Positions 1 to 9,171 of a stretch of 60,227 bases of DNA are shown one piece after another. The DNA is from CADCVW01 sp035644935. GTDB taxonomy: Bacteria; Pseudomonadota; Alphaproteobacteria; Sphingomonadales; Sphingomonadaceae. The stretch is from positions 1 through 60,227 of the forward strand of contig DASQNO010000027.1 of assembly GCA_035644935.1 (NCBI GenBank), in the 5' to 3' direction. The position numbers were made by a program, and so were the translations under genes. How positions within the stretch are numbered: the first letter of the stretch is position 1; every line of letters starts with the position of its first letter. The notes under the pieces were generated by a model. The model saw only the letters and a list, made by a program, of their open reading frames with translations, did not search any database and was not told the origin of the DNA.

Positions 1-270
1 ATGGGTCTCATTATCGCGCTTATCGTCGGTGGCATCATCGGCTGGCTCGCCAGCATCGTCATGCGCACCGATGCGCAGCAGGGAATCCTGCTCAACGTCG
101 TGGTTGGCATTGTCGGCTCTCTGCTTGGCGGTTTCCTGCTCAGCGGCATCATCGGCGGCGGCAACCTGCTCGCCGGCAATCTCGATATCCGGACGCTGAT
201 CGCATCGCTGATCGGCGCCATCATCCTCTTGGGGATCGTCAACCTCTTCCGTCGGGGCAAGGTTCGGTAA
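1..270 (+). CDS. GlsB/YeaQ/YmgE family small membrane protein
   Basis: An 89-residue, almost entirely hydrophobic protein with three predicted membrane segments (about residues 3-20, 28-50 and 63-84). The glycine-rich GGIIGWLAS start and a short basic tail (RRGKVR) are typical of the transglycosylase-associated / GlsB stress-response family. The molecular role of the family is not established; members are often induced by general stress. The ATG is the first base of the window, so its ribosome binding site and any upstream in-frame start cannot be seen. A strong terminator follows directly, so it is probably the last gene of its transcript. A diverged family member lies at 1021-1272 on the other strand. 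Confidence 0.85.
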   Translation: MGLIIALIVGGIIGWLASIVMRTDAQQGILLNVVVGIVGSLLGGFLLSGIIGGGNLLAGNLDIRTLIASLIGAIILLGIVNLFRRGKVR

Positions 271-293
271 ACTCCATCCGACGCACGAGAACG

Positions 294-329
294 GCCCGCC
301 CGCAGCGATCTGCGGGCGGGCTTTTCTTT
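294..329 (+). terminator. Rho-independent terminator after the GlsB-like gene
   Basis: A perfect 12-bp stem (GCCCGCCCGCAG / CTGCGGGCGGGC) with a 4-base loop is followed by TTTTCTTT. It lies 24 bases after the stop codon at 270 and just before the convergent SIMPL gene ends at 332. Confidence 0.9.
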
Positions 330-331
330 GT

Positions 332-1024
332 CTAACGCAGCTCGAAACTGACGGACACGCTGACGGCGAGCGCCTGTTCGCCGGGCACGATCTTGGTTTC
401 CATGTCAGCCATGCCGCGCTGCATCATCGCCACCGGCTGTGGCGGCGGCGGACGGTAGTCGCCGCCGTTTTCGGTGATCGACAGGATGCGCGCTACCGAC
501 AACCCGGCGGCGCGTGCATAGATGTCGGCCCGCGCCCGCGCCGCGCGCACGGCCAGCACCCGCGCTTCGTCCAGCGCCGGCCCCGGCCGCTCAACCTCGA
601 GGCTAGGCCCGGCGATCTGGTTGGCGCCTTCGCGCACCAGGGTGTCCAGGATCGCCCCGGCCCGCGCGATCTCGCGAAATCGGATCGTCACCTGGTTGGA
701 CGCCCCGTACCCCGTCAGCACCGGCGGCTGATTGTCGGCATAGCGGTATGTCGGGCTGAGGTTCACCGAACTCGTCTGGATGTCGCGCTCGGCGATACCG
801 GCACGGCGCAGGGCGGCGAGCACGCGCGTCATCTGCGCGGAATTGGCGGTCAGCGCGGCAACGGCGGTCGGCGCCTGCGACACGACGCCGGCGCTGATCC
901 GCGCCAGGTCAGGAACGCGGGTGACCTCGCCGGTGGCCACGACGTCCAGCCGCGTGCCTTGCAAAACAGGCAGGGGCGCGACTTGCGCCAGCGCCGCCGC
1001 CGCTAGGATCAGTCCCGCGCTCAT
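332..1024 (-). CDS. SIMPL-domain (DUF541) exported protein
   Basis: A 230-residue protein with an N-terminal signal peptide (hydrophobic LILAAAALAQVA, residues 5-16) followed by a SIMPL/DUF541 domain. Typical features are the VVATGEVTRVPDLARISAGV strand near the start, a central LSPTYRYAD stretch and the C-terminal VSVSFELR strand. The family is periplasmic or cell-surface; suggested roles include oxidative-stress resistance, and no enzyme activity is established. Its ATG overlaps the TGA of the GlsB-like gene upstream (ATGA, 1021-1024), so the two are probably translationally coupled. A second SIMPL gene, with a lipobox instead, lies at 15132-15860; the two are only moderately alike. Confidence 0.85.
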   Translation of the reverse strand: MSAGLILAAAALAQVAPLPVLQGTRLDVVATGEVTRVPDLARISAGVVSQAPTAVAALTANSAQMTRVLAALRRAGIAERDIQTSSVNLSPTYRYADNQPPVLTGYGASNQVTIRFREIARAGAILDTLVREGANQIAGPSLEVERPGPALDEARVLAVRAARARADIYARAAGLSVARILSITENGGDYRPPPPQPVAMMQRGMADMETKIVPGEQALAVSVSVSFELR

Positions 1025-1272
1025 CGACGCCTCACGACCAGGCGATAGATGAACAGGATGATCACGGCGCCCAGCGTCGCCGCGATCCAGCCCGCCGCCT
1101 CGTCCCGGTCATACAGTCCAAGCGCCCGACCGATGAACCCGGACAGCAGCGCGCCCGCTATGCCGAGCAGGATCGTGACTACGAAGCCGCCCGGGTCCTT
1201 GCCCGGCATGATGAGCTTGCCGAGCGCGCCCGCTACCGCGCCAAGAACGATCCACCCGATAATGTCGCCCAA
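1021..1272 (-). CDS. GlsB/YeaQ/YmgE family small membrane protein (TTG start)
   Basis: The protein begins LGDIIGWIVLGAVAGALGKL and has three hydrophobic segments ending in a basic RLVVRRR tail, as in GlsB/transglycosylase-associated proteins. The TTG at 1272 is preceded by a good AAGGAGA ribosome binding site, and the residues from TTG onward match the normal family N-terminus. An in-frame ATG at 1308 would add a charged 12-residue leader not usual for the family. The stop overlaps the SIMPL gene start by four bases, making a two-gene operon. It is the second family member in the first 1.3 kb. Confidence 0.8.
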   Translation of the reverse strand: MGDIIGWIVLGAVAGALGKLIMPGKDPGGFVVTILLGIAGALLSGFIGRALGLYDRDEAAGWIAATLGAVIILFIYRLVVRRR

Positions 1273-1447
1273 ATCATCTCTCCTTCGTCCATCTCCATTT
1301 CGCCGCACTTGTTCCCCCTGACAAGCAGGGATGCGCGGCGTGCGGATTTAGGCTATTGAACTGGGTGAGTTGTTGCAATAACACACACGTGGATCGGGCC
1401 GGACGTAAGAAACCGGCCGGGGTGGCGGGCGAAGGAAGACACAGGCG

Positions 1448-2701
1448 ATGAACGTGCAGATGCCGATCGGCGGGGGTTCGGCGGGCGGCGGCTTGGGGGG
1501 CGCGCCGTCTTCCAGGATGGATACCGCCACGATAACGACGGAACGTCTGGTGATCCCACGCCGTCGCCGCCTTACGATCTTCGCCGTTCTGGGCTCGCTG
1601 CTTGTGCTGGCAACCGCGTGGTACTTCATGTCGCGCGACTCCGGCGCGACCGAAACCAAGACTACCGCGACGAAGGCGGGCGGTCCGGGCGCCGGCGGCC
1701 GGGGCGGGCAGCGTCCGCCCGTCACTGTGATCGTTCCCGGCCGCACGCAGGTCGCCCGCACGATCACCGCGACGGGCACGCTGGCCGCGCGCCGCGATCA
1801 GCCGGTCGGGGTCGCGGGCGAAGGCGGTCTGGTGTCCCGCGTCCTGGTGGACGCGGGCAGTTGGGTTGGCGAGGGTCAGGTGCTCGCCACCATCGACCGC
1901 GCTGTGCAGACGCAGCAGGCGGCGCAGATCGAGGCGCAGATCGCCGCCGCGCGCGCCGACGCCGCGCTGGCGCAGTCCGAACTCGACCGCAGTCAGGCGC
2001 TGGTCGCCCGCGGTTTCGTATCCAAGGCGGACATCGACCGCAAGACCGCGACCCGCGACTCCGCGCGCGCGCGCGTTCGCGTCGTTCAGGCGCAGCTTGC
2101 CGAAACCCGCGCCCGCATCAACCGGCTGGACATCCGCGCGCCCTCGGCGGGGCTCATCCTCAACCGAAATGTCGAGGTCGGGCAGGTCGTCTCCTCGGGC
2201 TCGGGCGCGCTGTTCCGCCTCGCGCGCGGCGGCGAGATGGAGATGCTGGCGCAGATGGCCCAAGGCGATCTCTCGGCCATCCGCGTCGGCCTTCCCGCGA
2301 CGGTCAAGCCGCTTGGCGCAACGCAGCCGATCAACGGCTCGGTTTGGCAGGTCTCCCCCGTGATCGATCCCAACACGCGCCAGGGCGAGGTCCGCATCGG
2401 CGTGCCGTACCAGGCGGGAATTCGCCCCGGCGGCTTTGCGCAGGCAACGATCCGCGCGGGCGGCGTGGACGCCCCGCTGCTGCCGCAGTCGGCGGTGTCG
2501 AGCGATGAAAAAGGAAACTACGTCTACGTAATCGGTCCTGGCGACACGGTTGTCCGCCGCGATGTCCAGATCGGCAGCGTCGACGCGCGCGGCGTCGCCG
2601 TAGTCGGCGGGCTGACCGGCCAGGAAGCCGTTGTGCAATCGGCGGGCGCCTTCCTCAACCCGGGCCAGAAGGTCCTCCCTCGGCGGGCGGCCGCGCGCTA
2701 G
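1448..2701 (+). CDS. RND efflux periplasmic adaptor (membrane fusion protein)
   Basis: A 417-residue adaptor with one N-terminal membrane anchor (about residues 40-58, LTIFAVLGSLLVLATAWYF) after a cytoplasmic leader. The order is biotinyl-lipoyl-like half motif, alpha-helical hairpin (about 155-215, many QAAQIEAQIA-type heptads), the second lipoyl half (IRAPSAGLILNRNVEVGQVV), a beta-barrel domain and a membrane-proximal domain. It should link the RND pump encoded 9 bases downstream to an outer-membrane channel. No TolC-type gene is present in the window, so the channel must be encoded elsewhere. The ATG at 1448 is the first of several possible starts; an internal ATG before TATITTERL is an alternative. 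Confidence 0.9.
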   Translation: MNVQMPIGGGSAGGGLGGAPSSRMDTATITTERLVIPRRRRLTIFAVLGSLLVLATAWYFMSRDSGATETKTTATKAGGPGAGGRGGQRPPVTVIVPGRTQVARTITATGTLAARRDQPVGVAGEGGLVSRVLVDAGSWVGEGQVLATIDRAVQTQQAAQIEAQIAAARADAALAQSELDRSQALVARGFVSKADIDRKTATRDSARARVRVVQAQLAETRARINRLDIRAPSAGLILNRNVEVGQVVSSGSGALFRLARGGEMEMLAQMAQGDLSAIRVGLPATVKPLGATQPINGSVWQVSPVIDPNTRQGEVRIGVPYQAGIRPGGFAQATIRAGGVDAPLLPQSAVSSDEKGNYVYVIGPGDTVVRRDVQIGSVDARGVAVVGGLTGQEAVVQSAGAFLNPGQKVLPRRAAAR

Positions 2702-2710
2702 GATCAAGCC

Positions 2711-5700
2711 ATGAGCTTCCGCAACATCTCCTCGTGGGCGATCCGCAACCCGGTGCCGCCGATCGTGCTCTTCGTGGCGCTGCTGCTTGCCGGCGTCGTG
2801 TCGTTCATGCGGATGGACGTGAACGGCCAACCCGATATTGAATTCCCGGTCGTTAACGTCTCGGTGTCGCAGCCGGGCGCCGCGCCCAGCGAACTCGAAA
2901 CGCAGATCACGCAGCGGGTCGAAGCGGCGGTTCGCGGCGTGAACGGCGTTGACGAGATCCACAGCAGCGTTCGCGAAGGGAATTCGTCGACCACCGTCAC
3001 CTTTCTGATCGGCACACCGATCGATCGCGCGACCAACGACGTCCGCGACGCGGTGACGCAGATCCGCGGCGACCTCCCCGAAGGAATCCTCGAGCCGCAG
3101 GTCGCGCGTCAGGACTTCGGGCAGCAACTCGCCATCTTCGCCGTGCAGACCAGCGACATGACGCTGGAACAGCTCAGCTGGTACATAGACAATCAGGTCG
3201 CCAAGCGGCTGCTCGCGGTGCCCGGCATGGCCGGCGTCGACCGATACGGCGGCGTGAACCGCGAGATTCGGGTGGTACTAAACCCCGCCGCGATCGAGGC
3301 GCAGGGCATCACCGCCGCGCAGGTCAACCAGCAGCTGCGTCAGATCAACGTCGATTCCGCCGGCGGCCGTGCGGAGATCGCCGGGTCGGAGCAGGCCGTG
3401 CGCGTTCTCGGTAACGCGGAAACCGCCGCCGATCTCGCCGCCACGCAGATCTCGCTTCCCGGCGGGCGGACGGCGCGGCTGGGCGACCTCGCGCAGGTCG
3501 TCGACGGCAACAGCGAGCAACGTTCGATCAGCAAGCTCGGCGGCAGGCAGATCGTCAGCTTTGCAATTGCGCGCTCGAAGGGCGCTTCGGACGTGACCGT
3601 CTACAACGATGCGGTGAAGGAGCTGCGCAAGATCGAGGCGGACAGCGACGGCAAGATCAAGTTCAACGAAATCTACACCGAGGTCGAGTCCGTCGTCCTC
3701 GAATATGAATCGTCCATCGAGATGCTGTGGGAGGGCGCCGTCCTCGCGGTCTTCGTCGTGTTCCTGTTCCTCCGGGACTGGCGCGCGACTCTGATCTCGG
3801 CTGTGGCGATCCCGCTGTCCGCGATCCCGACGTTCTTTTTCCTGGAGCAGCTCGGCTTCACGCTCAATTTCCTGTCGCTGCTCGCGCTCAGTCTGGTCGC
3901 GGGCGTCCTCGTCGACGACGCGATCGTGGAAATCGAGAACATCGTCCGCCACATGCGCATGGGCAAATCGGCGTACCAGGCTTCGATCGACGCCGCCGAC
4001 GAGATCGGCCTGGCCGTGCTCGCCACGACCATGGCGATTGTGGCGGTGTTCCTGCCCGTCGGGCTGATGCCCGGCATCTCCGGGCAGTTCTTCAAGAACT
4101 TCGGCTTCACCGTCGTCGCGGCGGTGCTGATGAGCCTCGCCGTGGCGCGCCTCATCACGCCGCTGATGGCCGCCTATCTGCTGAAATCGCACGGCGAGGC
4201 GCCTCACGGCGACAACGCCATCATGCGCGGCTACATCGCGGCGCTTCGCTTCACGCTCCGGCACCGATGGGTGCCGATCCTTGGCGGTGTGTTGTCGCTG
4301 GTCGTGACCGGCCTGCTCTTCTCCACCTTCTCCTTCACCTTCATTCCACCCGAGGACCGCGACTTCAGCACGGTGCGGATCGGCCTCCCGCCGGGCACCA
4401 CGCGCGCCCAGGCGGAGGCCGTTGCCACGGAGGCGCGCCGCATCGTCGAGACCGCGCCGGAAGTGATTCAGGTTGTCGAGCGGGTCAACGTGGGCGGCGC
4501 CAATCTCAACCTGACGCTCAGCGACGACCGCAAGCGCACCAGCATCGAAATCGAGCGCTCGCTCGCGCCCCAGCTGACGGCGATCGCGGACGCGCGCGTC
4601 AACTTCCAGTCGCAATCCGGCGGCGGCCCCGAAGGCGGCGGCGGCGGCGGGCGCGACATGACGCTTCAGCTCGGCAGCGACGATCCCGTGAAGCTGATCC
4701 AGGTCGCGAACCAGATCGCCGAAGAGATGGGCACGATACCGGAACTTCGCGCACCACGCGTTCAAGGCGATCTCGTCCGGCCGGAAATCGTCATCCGACC
4801 GCGACTGGACCTTGCCGCCGATCTCGGCGTCACCACCGTGGCGCTCGGGCAGACGATCCGGCTCGCCACGCTCGGTGACATCGATCAGAACAGCGCCAAG
4901 TTCTCGCTGAACGATCGTCAGGTGCCGATCCGCGTCGCACTGCCGGAGTCGGCGCGCCGTGACATCGCCACGCTGGAAAACCTGCCGGTGCCGCTCGCGG
5001 CCGGCGGCTCGGTTCCGCTGAAGTCGGTCGCCGAGATCAGCTTCGGCGCGGGGCCGACGACCATCCAGCGGACGAACCAAGTTCGCCGTATATCGGTCGG
5101 CGCCGACCTCGCGCCGGGCCTTACTCCCGGCGACGTCTGGCCCAAGGTTTATGCGCTGCCCGCTATGAAGAGCATGCCGGACGGGGTCGCGGAACTGAAG
5201 CTCGGCGACAGCAAGTGGCAGGCCGAACTGCTGCAGAACTTCATCATCGCGCTGGTGTCCGGCATCCTGCTCGTGTTCGCCGTGCTGGTGCTGCTCTACA
5301 AGCGCGTGCTGGTGCCTTTCGTGAACATGGGCTCGCTCCTGCTCGCGCCTTTGGGCGCAGCCGTCGCGCTCTACGTTACCGGCCATCCGCTTTCGCTGCC
5401 GGTGCTGATCGGGCTGCTTATGCTTCTCGGTATCGTTGCCAAGAACTCGATCCTGCTGGTCGATTTCGCGATCGAGGAAATGGACAAGGGCGTCGAACGA
5501 GACGTCGCCATCCTCGACGCGGGGCACAAGCGCGCGCAGCCGATCGTCATGACCACGGTTGCGATGGTCGCCGGCATGGTGCCCGTCGCGCTGTCGCTCA
5601 GCGGCGACGGCAGCTTCCGCGCGCCGATGGGCGTCACGGTGATCGGCGGCCTGATCTTCTCGACGGTGCTTACCTTGCTCATCATTCCGGCAAGCTTCAG

Positions 5701-5812
5701 CATAGCGATTGATGTCGAGAAGTGGCTGGGTCGCAAGCTCGGGCGCTTCATCGTCACCGACGATGCGCCGCCCGCGCACGCCGGTCCGTTGAGCCCGCAA
5801 CCCGCCGAGTGA
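2711..5812 (+). CDS. RND family efflux transporter permease
   Basis: A 1033-residue inner-membrane proton-driven pump of normal RND length. It has the expected TM1, a large periplasmic loop, TM2-6, a second loop and TM7-12. The proton-relay aspartates are visible in TM4 (GVLVDDAIVEIENI). A glycine-rich insert (GGGPEGGGGGG, about residue 640) lies in the second periplasmic loop. The N-terminus (IRNPVPPIVLFVALLLAGVV) is typical of the broad AcrB/MdtB-like class found in alphaproteobacteria; the substrate cannot be predicted. It lies 9 bases after the adaptor and its stop overlaps the DUF445 gene by GTGA, so adaptor, pump, DUF445 and GNAT probably form one operon. Confidence 0.92.
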   Translation: MSFRNISSWAIRNPVPPIVLFVALLLAGVVSFMRMDVNGQPDIEFPVVNVSVSQPGAAPSELETQITQRVEAAVRGVNGVDEIHSSVREGNSSTTVTFLIGTPIDRATNDVRDAVTQIRGDLPEGILEPQVARQDFGQQLAIFAVQTSDMTLEQLSWYIDNQVAKRLLAVPGMAGVDRYGGVNREIRVVLNPAAIEAQGITAAQVNQQLRQINVDSAGGRAEIAGSEQAVRVLGNAETAADLAATQISLPGGRTARLGDLAQVVDGNSEQRSISKLGGRQIVSFAIARSKGASDVTVYNDAVKELRKIEADSDGKIKFNEIYTEVESVVLEYESSIEMLWEGAVLAVFVVFLFLRDWRATLISAVAIPLSAIPTFFFLEQLGFTLNFLSLLALSLVAGVLVDDAIVEIENIVRHMRMGKSAYQASIDAADEIGLAVLATTMAIVAVFLPVGLMPGISGQFFKNFGFTVVAAVLMSLAVARLITPLMAAYLLKSHGEAPHGDNAIMRGYIAALRFTLRHRWVPILGGVLSLVVTGLLFSTFSFTFIPPEDRDFSTVRIGLPPGTTRAQAEAVATEARRIVETAPEVIQVVERVNVGGANLNLTLSDDRKRTSIEIERSLAPQLTAIADARVNFQSQSGGGPEGGGGGGRDMTLQLGSDDPVKLIQVANQIAEEMGTIPELRAPRVQGDLVRPEIVIRPRLDLAADLGVTTVALGQTIRLATLGDIDQNSAKFSLNDRQVPIRVALPESARRDIATLENLPVPLAAGGSVPLKSVAEISFGAGPTTIQRTNQVRRISVGADLAPGLTPGDVWPKVYALPAMKSMPDGVAELKLGDSKWQAELLQNFIIALVSGILLVFAVLVLLYKRVLVPFVNMGSLLLAPLGAAVALYVTGHPLSLPVLIGLLMLLGIVAKNSILLVDFAIEEMDKGVERDVAILDAGHKRAQPIVMTTVAMVAGMVPVALSLSGDGSFRAPMGVTVIGGLIFSTVLTLLIIPASFSIAIDVEKWLGRKLGRFIVTDDAPPAHAGPLSPQPAE

Positions 5813-7065
5813 GCGTTCGCAGCCGGCCGGCGCCCGGCCTCGCCGTGCCGGCCGCGTGGGGCATGAAGGCGGCGGCCACGGGCATGCTCGTCGTCATGGC
5901 GGGCATTTTCGTGCTGTCTTCCGCGCTGCAGGACCGCTCGCCCGCCTGGGGGTTCGTCAAGGCTTTCGCCGAAGCCGCGATGGTCGGCGGCCTGGCCGAC
6001 TGGTTCGCGGTCACCGCCCTGTTCCGCCACCCGCTCGGCCTCCCCATCCCGCACACCGCGATCATCCCAAAGAACAAGGATCGCATCGGCGACAATCTCG
6101 CCTCCTTCCTAAAGGCGAACTTCCTGACGCCGTCCGTGGTCGCGCGCCGCATGCGCCGCATCGACGTCGCGGGCACCGCGGGGCGCTTCATGGAGAACCC
6201 CCCGCCGAACGGCCGCATGCGCCAGGGCGCGTCCCGGCTCGTCGCCGTTGTCGTGGAAGCGCTAGACGATGAGCGCATCGGCGGCATGGCCAAGTCTGCG
6301 GTCGCGGCGCGGCTGCGCGCGTTCGAGGTGTCGCCACTGCTCGGACAGACGCTGGGCGGCATGATCGACGAACATCGCCACGTGCCCATGCTGGAGAACG
6401 TCGTCCGCTGGCTGGCGCGCGCGATCAACACCAACGAGCACCTGATCCGCGACATGGTGCACAAGCGCGCCGGCTGGGTGATGCGGCTGACGGGGCTCGA
6501 CGCCAAGCTCGCCGATTCGATCGTCAACGGCCTGACCAAGCTGATCAACGACATGGCGGAGGATGCAGGCCATCCCGTGCGCCTCAAGGCGGAGGAGGCG
6601 CTGGCCAAGCTCGCCTTCGACCTCAAGTTCGATCCCATCACCCGGGTCAAGGTCGAGGGGATGAAGGAGGAGATCATCGCGAACAAGGCGATCACCGACT
6701 GGATCGACCGCGTCATGCGCGACATGCGGCACGCCGTGCTGCGCGCCGCGCGCGATCCGGACGCCGCGCTCGCGGGCAAGTTCGGCGAGGCCCTGCGGGA
6801 ACTCGGCCGCACGCTGCAGCACGATGCGGGACTGAAGCAGGTGCTCAACAAGTTCGTGCGCCGCGCCGTCGCCGGCGTCGTTGCGAGCTACGGCAACGGC
6901 ATCGTCAAATTGGTGTCCGAAACCATCCGCGGCTGGAACGCCAAGACGATCACCGACCGGCTGGAAAGCGCCGTGGGCCGCGATCTCCAGTATATCCGCA
7001 TCAACGGCACGATCGTCGGCGGGCTCGTCGGCCTGCTCATCCACAGCGTGGAGGTGGCGTGGTGA
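5809..7065 (+). CDS. DUF445 family membrane protein
   Basis: A 418-residue protein read from a GTG that overlaps the pump stop (GTGA). The first hydrophobic helix (GMKAAATGMLVVMAGIFVLSSAL) and a second (AFAEAAMVGGLADWFAVTALF, with the family hallmark GLADWFAVTALFRHPLGLPIPHT split over two stretches) precede a long helical soluble region. A last membrane segment (IVGGLVGLLIHSV) closes the protein. This is the layout of the DUF445/YjiN family, whose function is unknown. Coupling to an efflux pump suggests co-expression but not necessarily a shared role. Confidence 0.88.
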   Translation: MSVRSRPAPGLAVPAAWGMKAAATGMLVVMAGIFVLSSALQDRSPAWGFVKAFAEAAMVGGLADWFAVTALFRHPLGLPIPHTAIIPKNKDRIGDNLASFLKANFLTPSVVARRMRRIDVAGTAGRFMENPPPNGRMRQGASRLVAVVVEALDDERIGGMAKSAVAARLRAFEVSPLLGQTLGGMIDEHRHVPMLENVVRWLARAINTNEHLIRDMVHKRAGWVMRLTGLDAKLADSIVNGLTKLINDMAEDAGHPVRLKAEEALAKLAFDLKFDPITRVKVEGMKEEIIANKAITDWIDRVMRDMRHAVLRAARDPDAALAGKFGEALRELGRTLQHDAGLKQVLNKFVRRAVAGVVASYGNGIVKLVSETIRGWNAKTITDRLESAVGRDLQYIRINGTIVGGLVGLLIHSVEVAW

Positions 7066-7565
7066 TCGACACCGAGCGTCTTCACCTGCGGCCCTGCCGC
7101 GCCGACGAACTGGACGCCTTGCACGCGCTCACGGATGACGAGGAAAGCCGGCGCTTCCTATCCGGCGTGTCTCGCCGGGAGGACAGCTACCGCCGGCTCA
7201 TGATGTCCGTCGGCGGCTGGGCCGCGCACGGGTTCAGCACTTTCGCGATCGAGGATCGAGCGACTGGCGCCGTGGTGGGAAGCGGCGGCCTTTTCCGCAT
7301 GGTGCGCACGCTCGATGTCGAGATGCCGGAGGCCGTGGAGGCTGGCTGGATCATCGCGCGGCCGCGGTGGGGCGAAGGCCTCGCCAGCGAGGCGATGTCG
7401 GCCGTGCACTCCTGGTGGGACCGGGAGCATGGGCCCGGACGCACGATCGCCATGATCGTGCCTGGCAACACGTCGTCGGAACGCATCGCTGCACGTCTCG
7501 GCTATAAGGCGTTCCGAAATGCGGAGCACTTGGGCGACCCCGTCCGCCTCTATGAGCGGGGCTAG
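7062..7565 (+). CDS. GNAT family N-acetyltransferase (RimJ/RimL-like)
   Basis: A 167-residue acetyl-CoA-dependent acetyltransferase of the RimJ/RimL type. It begins with the familiar TERLHLRPCRADELDAL strand-helix, has a central beta strand facing the substrate, and the acetyl-CoA loop (ARPRWGEGLASEA) followed by VPGNTSSERIAARLGY, the usual motif A/B pair. The substrate may be a protein N-terminus, an amino sugar or a small amine and cannot be told. GTG at 7062 overlaps the DUF445 stop (GTGA); a GTG one codon earlier is equally possible. It ends the efflux operon. Confidence 0.85.
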   Translation: MIDTERLHLRPCRADELDALHALTDDEESRRFLSGVSRREDSYRRLMMSVGGWAAHGFSTFAIEDRATGAVVGSGGLFRMVRTLDVEMPEAVEAGWIIARPRWGEGLASEAMSAVHSWWDREHGPGRTIAMIVPGNTSSERIAARLGYKAFRNAEHLGDPVRLYERG

Positions 7566-7584
7566 GGTCCGAACAATCTGGCTT

Positions 7585-7700
7585 GAACGGTCCTCCCCCG
7601 CATCTGCGGGGGAGGTGGCAGCCTGCAGGGCCGACGGAGGGGCTTCTTGGCTCGGATCTCTCCACCAGAGCCGCTCCACCCTCCCTGCAAATGCAGGGAA
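7585..7700. repeat. Dispersed palindromic repeat (sphingomonad REP-like type 1)
   Basis: Two hairpin units: TCCTCCCCCGCATCTGCGGGGGAGG and, about 80 bases later, CTCCCTGCAAATGCAGGGAAG, separated by a CTCTCCACCAG stretch. The same building blocks recur at 53618-53745. This is an intergenic repeat between the GNAT gene and convergent murA; no protein is supported here. Confidence 0.7.
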
Positions 7701-7736
7701 GACGATCAGAGCGCTTAAACGGCTGTGGATCGAACC

Positions 7737-9020
7737 CTACCCGTCGCCGCGCCGCTCGATCGCTGCGCCGACCGCGCCCAGTTTCTCCTCCATCCGCTCG
7801 TAGCCCCGATCGAGATGATAGACCCGGCTGACCACCGTCTCTCCTTTGGCGGCGATGCCAGCCAGCACCAGGCTCATGGACGCGCGCAGGTCGGTCGCCA
7901 TGACCGGCGCGCCGACCAGTTGCTCCACGCCGCGCACAACCGCCGAACGCCCGGTGATCTCGATATCCGCGCCCATGCGCAGCAGTTCGGGGACGTGCAT
8001 GTAGCGATTTTCGAAGATCGTCTCGGTCAGCAGGCTGGCGCCGTCGGCCAGGCACAGCATCGCCATGAATTGCGCCTGCATGTCGGTCGGAAACGCCGGG
8101 TGCGGGGCGGTGGACAGCGTCAGCGAGCGCAGCTTGCCGTCCGCCGCGACGCGGATGCCGCGGTCATACTCCTCGACGCTTACCCCGGCCTGCCGCAACG
8201 CGTGCAGGATTGCCGGCATCTCTGCTGCCTTGGCTCCCGCTAAGTCGACCTCGCCGCCAGTGATCGCCGCCGCGCAGGCGTAGCTGCCCGCCTCGATGCG
8301 GTCCGGCATGACGTCGTAGCGCGCACCGTGCAGCCGGTCGCGACCTTCGATGACCAGGTGATCGCTCCCGATCCCCTCGATCGACGCGCCCATCGCGACC
8401 AGCAGCCGGCAAAGGTCGACGATCTCCGGCTCGCGCGCGGCGTTGACGATGTCGCTGCGCCCGGTAGCCAGCACCGCCGCCATGACCGCGTTCTCGGTCG
8501 CGCCCACCGACACCAGCGGGAAGCTGACCGTGCCGCCGCGAAGCCCCCCGTCCGGGGCGCGCGCCTTCACATAGCCGGCGGTCAGCTCGATCTCTGCGCC
8601 GAGGGCCTCCAGGGCTTTCAGGTGCAGATCGACGGGCCGCGTTCCGATCGCGCAGCCGCCGGGCAGCGACACCGTCGCCTCGCCGCGCCGCGCGAGCAGC
8701 GGACCCAGGACGAGGATCGACGCGCGCATCTTGCGCACGATGTCATAGGGCGCGACCGTGGAGGTGATCCGCGCGGCGCTGAGCGTCATCCGCCGCCCAA
8801 ACTCGTTGCCCCGCGCGCCTGCGACGCTGGTGGTGACGCCCAGCTGGTTGAGCAGGTGCCCGAACGTGTCGACGTCGGCGAGCCGGGGCAGGTTGCCCAG
8901 GATCAGCTCCTCGTCGGTCAGCAGCGCGCACGGCAGCAGCGTCAGCGCGGCGTTCTTGGCGCCGGAAATGGGGATGCGGCCGGACAGACGCTGCCCGCCT
9001 TGGATGTGAATGGTGTCCAT
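7737..9020 (-). CDS. murA: UDP-N-acetylglucosamine 1-carboxyvinyltransferase
   Basis: First committed step of peptidoglycan synthesis: transfer of enolpyruvate from PEP to UDP-GlcNAc in the cytoplasm. At 427 residues it is full length. The N-terminal SGRIPISGAKNAALTLLPCALL and NLPRLADV segments are family hallmarks. The fosfomycin-target cysteine is present in PGGCAIGTRPVD, so it should be fosfomycin-sensitive in principle. The C-terminal DLRASMSLVLAG and HLDRGYERMEEKLGAVGA are also typical. It is transcribed alone, between the clpS/repeat region upstream and the GNAT operon downstream. Confidence 0.97.
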   Translation of the reverse strand: MDTIHIQGGQRLSGRIPISGAKNAALTLLPCALLTDEELILGNLPRLADVDTFGHLLNQLGVTTSVAGARGNEFGRRMTLSAARITSTVAPYDIVRKMRASILVLGPLLARRGEATVSLPGGCAIGTRPVDLHLKALEALGAEIELTAGYVKARAPDGGLRGGTVSFPLVSVGATENAVMAAVLATGRSDIVNAAREPEIVDLCRLLVAMGASIEGIGSDHLVIEGRDRLHGARYDVMPDRIEAGSYACAAAITGGEVDLAGAKAAEMPAILHALRQAGVSVEEYDRGIRVAADGKLRSLTLSTAPHPAFPTDMQAQFMAMLCLADGASLLTETIFENRYMHVPELLRMGADIEITGRSAVVRGVEQLVGAPVMATDLRASMSLVLAGIAAKGETVVSRVYHLDRGYERMEEKLGAVGAAIERRGDG

Positions 9021-9075
9021 TGATGTGGTTTAAAGCCTGGCGGGAGCGGTGCAAGCGCGCCGTCGCAGCTCTTTC

Positions 9076-9168
9076 ACATCATTGCGGGGAGCGCGGCGAC
9101 GCGGCGGTTCAGGTCGGAACGCTTCCAAGCCCGCGAAGCTGAATCGCCGCGCTGCGCCCGCGATGACG
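9076..9168. repeat. Imperfect inverted repeat between clpS and murA
   Basis: Left arm TCATTGCGGG..GAGCGCGGCGACG..GGTTCAG faces right arm CTGAATCGCCGCGCTGCG..CCCGCGATGA around a spacer containing a GCTTCCAAGCCCGCGAAGC hairpin. It looks like a dispersed extragenic palindrome, and could also act as a bidirectional transcription barrier. Confidence 0.55.
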
Positions 9169-9171
9169 TCG

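Noticed and set aside
3278..5800. Very long open frame antisense to the RND pump gene (840 codons)
   Set aside because: It is the mirror of a high-GC gene: rich in arginine, histidine, aspartate and glutamine with no domain, and the sense strand is an unmistakable RND permease. The same applies to the antisense frames at 1274-3127, 5754-6851 and 52433-53863.
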